The translations under genes and the position numbers were made by a program. 7,767 nucleotides of DNA from Acidimicrobiia bacterium (lineage in GTDB: Bacteria; Actinomycetota; Acidimicrobiia; Spongiisociales; UBA5794), in contig JAUVNV010000117.1 of assembly GCA_030599515.1 (NCBI GenBank), forward strand, positions 1 through 7,767, in the 5' to 3' direction. Under the pieces are notes generated by a model that saw only the letters and a program-made list of their open reading frames with translations, had not been told where the DNA came from and did not search any database. Position 1 is the stretch's first letter. Every line of letters starts with the position of its first letter. Of this stretch, positions 4,790 through 7,767 are shown one piece after another.

Positions 4790-6334
4790 ATGACCATTAA
4801 CCGTCGTGATCTGACTGAGGGATTCTTGTTCACCGATCAGTACCAGCTCACCATGGCGCAGCTGTACTGGAAGTACGGGCTGCACGAACGCACCGCGCAG
4901 TTCGACTACTTCTTCCGCCGCTACCCCGACTACGGGCGTCATCAGGCCGGCTACGCGGTGTTCGCCGGTCTCGAGTGGCTCCTTGATTGGATCGAGACCA
5001 CACGGGTTCGTGATGAGGACCTCGATCGTCTTCGAGCTCAACGTTGCACGAGCGGCCGGCGTCGTTTCGACGAAGGCTTCCTGTCCTGGCTCGCGGACAC
5101 CTGCGACTTCGAGGGTGTCTCGATCCGTTCCGTGCCGGAGGGACGGGTCGTTCACGGGCACGCACCGATTGCGATCGTCGAGGGGCCCCTGGCGATCACT
5201 CAGATCCTCGAGACCTCGTTTCTCAACCACCTCAATTATCAGACGCTGGTTGCGACGAAGGCGTCTCGCGTGGCCGAATCGGCAGCCGGTGGCCCGGTGC
5301 TGGAGTTCGGGATGCGCCGCGGACCCGACGTCGGGACCAACGCCGGTACCCGGGCGGCGCTCATCGGTGGTGCAGACGCGTCGAGCAACGTCGGCGCGTC
5401 CCACGCGATGGGTATCGACCCGCAGGGCACCCATGCGCATTCGATGGTGCAGCTCTTCATGGCGCTCGGAGAGGGTGAGATCGGCGCATTCCGGGCCTAC
5501 GCCGCTACCTACCCGGACGAGTGCCTCCTGCTCGTCGACACGATCGATACGCTGGAGAGCGGCATCCCGAACGCGATCACGGTGTTCAAGGAGCTGCGAA
5601 CCGAGGGCCATGAGCCGGTCGGGATCCGCCTCGACTCGGGTGACCTCGCCCACCTTGCTGTCCGCTCCGCCCGGATGCTCGACGACGGGGGGTTTCCGGA
5701 CGCTCGAATTGTCCTCTCATCCGAACTCGACGAGCTGGCGATGTGGCAGATCCGGGCCCAGATCGTCGAAGAGGCGCCTCGATACGGCGTCGACGGCGCA
5801 GCCGTGCTTCACCGGCTCATCTACGGTGTGGGAACCCGGCTGATCACGTCGCAGGGTTACTCGGCGCTCGGAGGCGTGTACAAGCTCGTTGCGATCGATG
5901 GAACGGGGGAGTGGCTCCCCGCGATGAAGATCTCGGACACACCGGAGAAGATGCCGATTCCCGGCGACAAGCGTGTCTGGCGGATCTACGACGACCGTGG
6001 CCTCGCCACGGCAGACGTCGTGTCGGCTGGAAATGAGGATCTCTCCTTCGGTGAGAGTCTCGATCTGTACCACCCGCACCGCGCCGGCATCATTCGACGG
6101 CTCGAGAACATCCGTGACGTCGAGGAGCTGGTCGTTCCTTCCTACCGGGACGGTGAACGGATCGGTTCGACGCCGTCCCTCGATGAGATGAGACGGCGCA
6201 GGATCGCCGATCTGGAGCGTCTCGACGTGGGTGTCCGACGCCTCGTCAATCCGCACGTGTACCACGTGTCGTTGACTCAGAGCGTGAAGCAACTCCAGGG
6301 GGAGTTGATCGCCAGGGAGCGACCGGGTAACTAA
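4790..6334 (+). CDS. pncB: Nicotinate phosphoribosyltransferase
   Basis: The enzyme joins nicotinate to phosphoribosyl pyrophosphate, with ATP hydrolysis, to give nicotinate mononucleotide, the first step of NAD+ salvage (Preiss-Handler pathway); it is cytosolic. Family features: FTDQYQLTMAQLYW near the N-terminus (14-27), EFGMRRG (172-178), the loop GTHAHS (213-218) containing the histidine that is phosphorylated in characterised members, DTIDTLESGIPNAI, the PRPP/phosphate site IRLDSGD (279-285), LSSELDE, and YGVGTRLITS followed by GGVYKL. These distinguish it from the related nicotinamide phosphoribosyltransferase and quinolinate phosphoribosyltransferase. At 514 residues it is longer than the mycobacterial PncB proteins (about 450-460) but within the wider family range. 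The start follows a leaderless-type -10. The stop TAA overlaps the stop of the convergent SRPBCC gene by 4 bp. The sirtuin two genes upstream releases nicotinamide; a nicotinamidase linking the two would have to lie elsewhere. Confidence 0.95.
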   Translation: MTINRRDLTEGFLFTDQYQLTMAQLYWKYGLHERTAQFDYFFRRYPDYGRHQAGYAVFAGLEWLLDWIETTRVRDEDLDRLRAQRCTSGRRRFDEGFLSWLADTCDFEGVSIRSVPEGRVVHGHAPIAIVEGPLAITQILETSFLNHLNYQTLVATKASRVAESAAGGPVLEFGMRRGPDVGTNAGTRAALIGGADASSNVGASHAMGIDPQGTHAHSMVQLFMALGEGEIGAFRAYAATYPDECLLLVDTIDTLESGIPNAITVFKELRTEGHEPVGIRLDSGDLAHLAVRSARMLDDGGFPDARIVLSSELDELAMWQIRAQIVEEAPRYGVDGAAVLHRLIYGVGTRLITSQGYSALGGVYKLVAIDGTGEWLPAMKISDTPEKMPIPGDKRVWRIYDDRGLATADVVSAGNEDLSFGESLDLYHPHRAGIIRRLENIRDVEELVVPSYRDGERIGSTPSLDEMRRRRIADLERLDVGVRRLVNPHVYHVSLTQSVKQLQGELIARERPGN

Positions 6335-6765
6335 CGAGCCTCCACCCGCTCTTTGAGAGCGGTGTTCATGGCCGCGAAACCCGCTCTGGTCTTGGAGTCC
6401 AGCGTCTTCCAAACGAACGGAACGAGGATGCCGTTGAAGTCCTCGTTCTGTGTGAATCGAACAGACCCGTCGGTGATCGGTTCGATCTGAAAGTGGTGGT
6501 GGCCATCGAACAGGCCCTTCACGCCGAGTCTTCCCAGCCACGAGAACCGGCGGTCCCTCTCGGCTGCAGTCACCGTTGGGGAGACGTTCATCTTCTTGCC
6601 ACCCGGATTCTGAAGCGTTACGACGAGGCGTTCGCCCACCGCAGCATGGCCGGAGATCATCGTGACGAAAGGATTCCACTCGGGGTAGGTCTCGAAGTCC
6701 ATCAGGATCTCCCACACCGCTTCCGGTGTGCTCTCGATCACGATGCTCGTGGTGAGTTCTCTCAT
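6331..6765 (-). CDS. SRPBCC (START/Bet v1-like) family protein
   Basis: This 144-residue soluble protein has the SRPBCC helix-grip fold, which forms a deep hydrophobic pocket. The N-terminal pattern RELTTSIVIESTPEAVWEILMDFETYPEWNPF (2-33) is the usual family opening: a beta strand, then V-W-x2-L-x-DF and YPEWNP. Later FSWLGRLGVKGLFDGHHHFQIEP (74-96) gives the mid-domain strands, and FVWKTLDSKTRAGFAAMNTALKERVE forms the long C-terminal helix. Members bind lipids, polyketides or other hydrophobic ligands or act as cyclases or hydrolases; nothing here identifies the ligand. An AGGAG 7 nt upstream supports the start at 6765. It is divergent from a TetR regulator, and the likely operator overlaps its -35, so it is probably repressed by that regulator. 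Its last 4 bp overlap the stop of the convergent phosphoribosyltransferase gene. Confidence 0.88.
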   Translation of the reverse strand: MRELTTSIVIESTPEAVWEILMDFETYPEWNPFVTMISGHAAVGERLVVTLQNPGGKKMNVSPTVTAAERDRRFSWLGRLGVKGLFDGHHHFQIEPITDGSVRFTQNEDFNGILVPFVWKTLDSKTRAGFAAMNTALKERVEAR

Positions 6766-6772
6766 GGTTTCA

Positions 6773-6777
6773 CTCCT
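6773..6777 (-). promoter_or_regulatory. Shine-Dalgarno sequence of the SRPBCC gene
   Basis: AGGAG on the minus strand with a 7-nt spacer to the ATG at 6765; it decides the start. Confidence 0.7.
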
Positions 6778-6798
6778 AATGCGACGATTGGTGGCGTT

Positions 6799-6827
6799 AG
6801 GCTAGTCGAGACGATCATCCAATGCAA
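6799..6827 (-). promoter_or_regulatory. Putative promoter of the SRPBCC gene
   Basis: Reading the minus strand, TTGCAT (6827-6822) and TAGCCT (6804-6799) are separated by 17 nt, the standard -35/-10 spacing. This leaves a leader of about 25-30 nt containing the AGGAG. The -35 falls inside one arm of the inverted repeat at 6821-6841, so a bound repressor would block polymerase. Confidence 0.55.
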
Positions 6828-6841
6828 CAAGAAGTTGTATT
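6821..6841. promoter_or_regulatory. Inverted-repeat operator candidate for the divergent TetR regulator
   Basis: The arms AATGCAAC (6821-6828) and GTTGTATT (6834-6841) are inverted repeats matching at 7 of 8 positions, around a 5-bp centre AAGAA. The consensus half-site is AATRCAAC. The length and symmetry are usual for TetR-family operators. The site covers the -35 of the SRPBCC gene and touches the -10 candidate of the TetR gene, so one bound dimer could control both. Confidence 0.65.
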
Positions 6842-6846
6842 AACGT
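6841..6846 (+). promoter_or_regulatory. Putative -10 element for a leaderless TetR-gene transcript
   Basis: TAACGT is followed by 6 nt (GAAAGC) and then the ATG at 6853; there is no Shine-Dalgarno. TATTAA at 6838-6843 is an overlapping alternative. The element abuts the inverted repeat, fitting autorepression. Confidence 0.45.
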
Positions 6847-6852
6847 GAAAGC

Positions 6853-7470
6853 ATGGATGAGATGAAACGACCAGGCGGAAGAACAAGGCGTGTGCGTGAA
6901 GCGGTGTTCGCTGCTTCCCTGGCGGAACTCGCCGACGTTGGCTGGGGATCGCTGAGCGTCGAGCGGATCGCCGATCGATCGGGTGTCCACAAGACGACGA
7001 TCTACCGACGATGGGGGACCGCGGACCAGGTTGTGCTCGAGGCCCTTCTCGAACGAGGGAGCGCGAAGATCCCGGTTCCCGACACCGGCGACGTTACGAG
7101 AGACATGATCGCCCTGGGTCAGTTGATCGCGGCGAACATCTCTGCGCCGATCGGCCGGTCGATCGCCGCCGCTGCGATCGAAGCGGCGGATTCGTCGTCG
7201 ATCCGCCAAATCGCCGATGCGTTCTGGTCCGAGCGCTTCGAACAGGCCGGGATCATCGTTGGCCGCGCTATCGAGCGCGGTCAGTTGCCGGGAGGAACCG
7301 AATCGACAGATCTCGTCGAAACTGTTGCCGCCCGGATCTGGTTCCGGGTCATGGTGAATCGCCTCCCCGTGTCCGATCCATGGCTCTCTGAAGTCGTCGA
7401 CTCCGCTGTCGAAGCAGTTCGGATTCCCAATTCAATCGGTGCCGAGATTTCTGAGATTCTTTCGTCGTAG
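6853..7470 (+). CDS. TetR/AcrR-family transcriptional regulator
   Basis: The 205-residue protein has a typical TetR N-terminal DNA-binding domain: a helix RRVREAVFAASLAELADVG (12-30), then the helix-turn-helix LSVERIADRSGVHKTTIYRRW (34-54), in which GVHKTTIYRRW is the recognition-helix signature. The C-terminal part (about 70-205) is helical and poorly conserved, as expected for the ligand-binding and dimerisation domain; the effector cannot be read. The start at 6853 fits a leaderless -10 6 nt upstream; an ATG three codons later (6862) is possible and would not change the domain. It is transcribed away from the SRPBCC gene with an inverted repeat in the 87-bp gap, so local repression of that gene and of itself is likely. 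The next reading frame downstream begins 38 bp after its stop with its own -10 candidate. Confidence 0.94.
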   Translation: MDEMKRPGGRTRRVREAVFAASLAELADVGWGSLSVERIADRSGVHKTTIYRRWGTADQVVLEALLERGSAKIPVPDTGDVTRDMIALGQLIAANISAPIGRSIAAAAIEAADSSSIRQIADAFWSERFEQAGIIVGRAIERGQLPGGTESTDLVETVAARIWFRVMVNRLPVSDPWLSEVVDSAVEAVRIPNSIGAEISEILSS

Positions 7471-7496
7471 CAGCGTTTTCTGTCATACCGGGTTGA

Positions 7497-7502
7497 TACG
7501 TT
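7497..7502 (+). promoter_or_regulatory. Putative -10 element before the reading frame at 7509
   Basis: TACGTT is followed by 6 nt (GTTCGC) and then the ATG, the same layout as the other leaderless starts here. No Shine-Dalgarno or clear -35 is seen. Confidence 0.35.
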
Positions 7503-7508
7503 GTTCGC

Positions 7509-7691
7509 ATGTTGTTCCATACTCGTACCGCTGATGAGATGGCTTCGAGGCTCCGTGAGGTTGAGGCGGAGATCTCGGATCTGCGGTGTGAGCAGGCGGT
7601 GTTGGTCAACGAGTTGGTGCGCCACGAGGCGCTCGTGAAGCGTGCGGTGATGAAAGGGCACCGTGGCCTGGTCGTCGTAGCGGCTGGGTGA
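7509..7691 (+). pseudogene. Short frame resembling the N-terminus of a DUF222/13E12-type HNH protein; probably interrupted
   Basis: Sixty codons run from ATG to TGA (7689-7691). Residues 8-44 (ADEMASRLREVEAEISDLRCEQAVLVNELVRHEALVK) form a charged helix that resembles the start of actinobacterial DUF222 proteins, which usually continue for 350-500 residues and end in an HNH nuclease domain. The likeness is by eye and is not a database result. The frame breaks off in GHRGLVVVAAG, where such proteins normally carry a GxRS-x2-WVAxRL-type segment, and GC-rich structured sequence follows at once. It may be a gene interrupted by an insertion, a frameshifted remnant, or a genuine small protein. The leaderless-type -10 and codon bias suggest the start is, or was, functional. 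Confidence 0.4.
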
Positions 7692-7767
7692 AGCTGAGGG
7701 CAGCCTGAACCCCGGAACGGGGGCGAGGGCGGGAAGCAGCCCTGACAATGCCGGGACGGGTCAGCAC
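7642..7767 (+). other. GC-rich structured region; possible 5' end of a group II intron or other structured RNA, cut by window end
   Basis: From GTGCG at 7642 a run of adjacent short stems can be drawn: 7645-7649 with 7659-7663 (CGGTG/CACCG); 7682-7686 with 7701-7705 (GGCTG/CAGCC); 7710-7714 with 7718-7722 (CCCCG/CGGGG, GAA loop); 7727-7730 with 7739-7742 (GGGC/GCCC); and an alternative 7742-7746 with 7760-7764 (CTGAC/GTCAG). GTGCG matches the group II intron 5' consensus GUGYG, and the purine-rich loops between G/C stems are like domain I of such introns. No domain V or reverse transcriptase is in view because the window stops at 7767. No reading frame with good coding character spans 7692-7767. 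The assignment is a hypothesis. Confidence 0.28.

Noticed and set aside
4760..5653. A 297-codon open frame on the minus strand opposite the phosphoribosyltransferase gene
   Set aside because: Shadow of the real gene: low-complexity Arg/Val/Glu-rich translation, no Shine-Dalgarno or family motif.
5717..6715. A 332-codon open frame on the minus strand spanning the end of the phosphoribosyltransferase gene and much of the SRPBCC gene
   Set aside because: It overlaps two well-supported genes in other frames and has no recognisable motif.
7693..7767. Small SRP (4.5S) RNA
   Set aside because: GGAAGCAGCC and TGCCGGGA also occur in this order in E. coli 4.5S RNA, but the required CGGAAG-capped apical hairpin and its 5' strand (GGUCAGGUCC-like) are missing and the spacing is too short. 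The resemblance looks accidental.
1..7767. tRNA, rRNA, CRISPR array, insertion sequence with terminal inverted repeats, or a defence system
   Set aside because: None of the required patterns (cloverleaf, regularly spaced direct repeats, transposase motifs, nuclease/helicase combinations) was seen by reading. Apart from the right edge, the window is ordinary metabolism.

Overview
The window is GC-rich with strong G/C bias at third codon positions, and looks chromosomal. The organism is most likely a high-GC actinomycete, possibly of the Acidimicrobiia. This rests on a suf operon carrying a Rieske ferredoxin between sufD and sufC, a fumarase resembling the mycobacterial type (NPVIPE after the SS loop), a short fragment resembling the N-terminus of actinobacterial DUF222/HNH proteins, and several genes that appear to be leaderless (TANNNT hexamer 6-7 nt before the ATG). 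The lineage is inference; no rRNA or marker tree is available here.

Layout. (1) 1-1327, + strand: end of a SUF iron-sulphur cluster assembly operon: the C-terminal part of SufD, a small Rieske ferredoxin and SufC, with each stop overlapping the next start as TGATG. (2) 1360-1980, - strand: a flavin-reductase-like FMN-binding protein, convergent with sufC. (3) 2040-3235, + strand: a small three-helix membrane protein of unknown function, overlapping (ATGA) a Sir2-family NAD-dependent protein deacylase. (4) 3313-4692: class II fumarase with its own -10 and Shine-Dalgarno sequence. (5) 4693-4789: an unusual GAGAC/GTCTC inverted-repeat region. (6) 4790-6334: nicotinate phosphoribosyltransferase. 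(7) 6331-7470: a SRPBCC lipid/polyketide-binding-fold protein (- strand) divergent from a TetR regulator, with a clear 8-5-8 inverted repeat between them that is a good operator candidate. (8) 7471-7767: a 60-codon reading frame resembling the start of a DUF222 protein, ending in a dense GC-rich run of short stem-loops cut by the window edge. This may be the 5' end of a group II intron or another structured RNA inserted in that gene.

How the genes fit together. SufC is the ATPase of the SufBCD scaffold and the Rieske protein is a likely electron carrier or SUF accessory. The sirtuin consumes NAD+ and releases nicotinamide. The phosphoribosyltransferase makes nicotinate mononucleotide for NAD+ synthesis, so these two share NAD metabolism, although each appears to have its own promoter. 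Fumarase is a TCA-cycle housekeeping enzyme. The TetR/SRPBCC pair looks like a small self-contained regulatory unit. Most of the window is ordinary metabolism. The parts most worth a second look are the TetR operator, the repeat region before the phosphoribosyltransferase gene, the leaderless-promoter pattern and the structured right-hand end.
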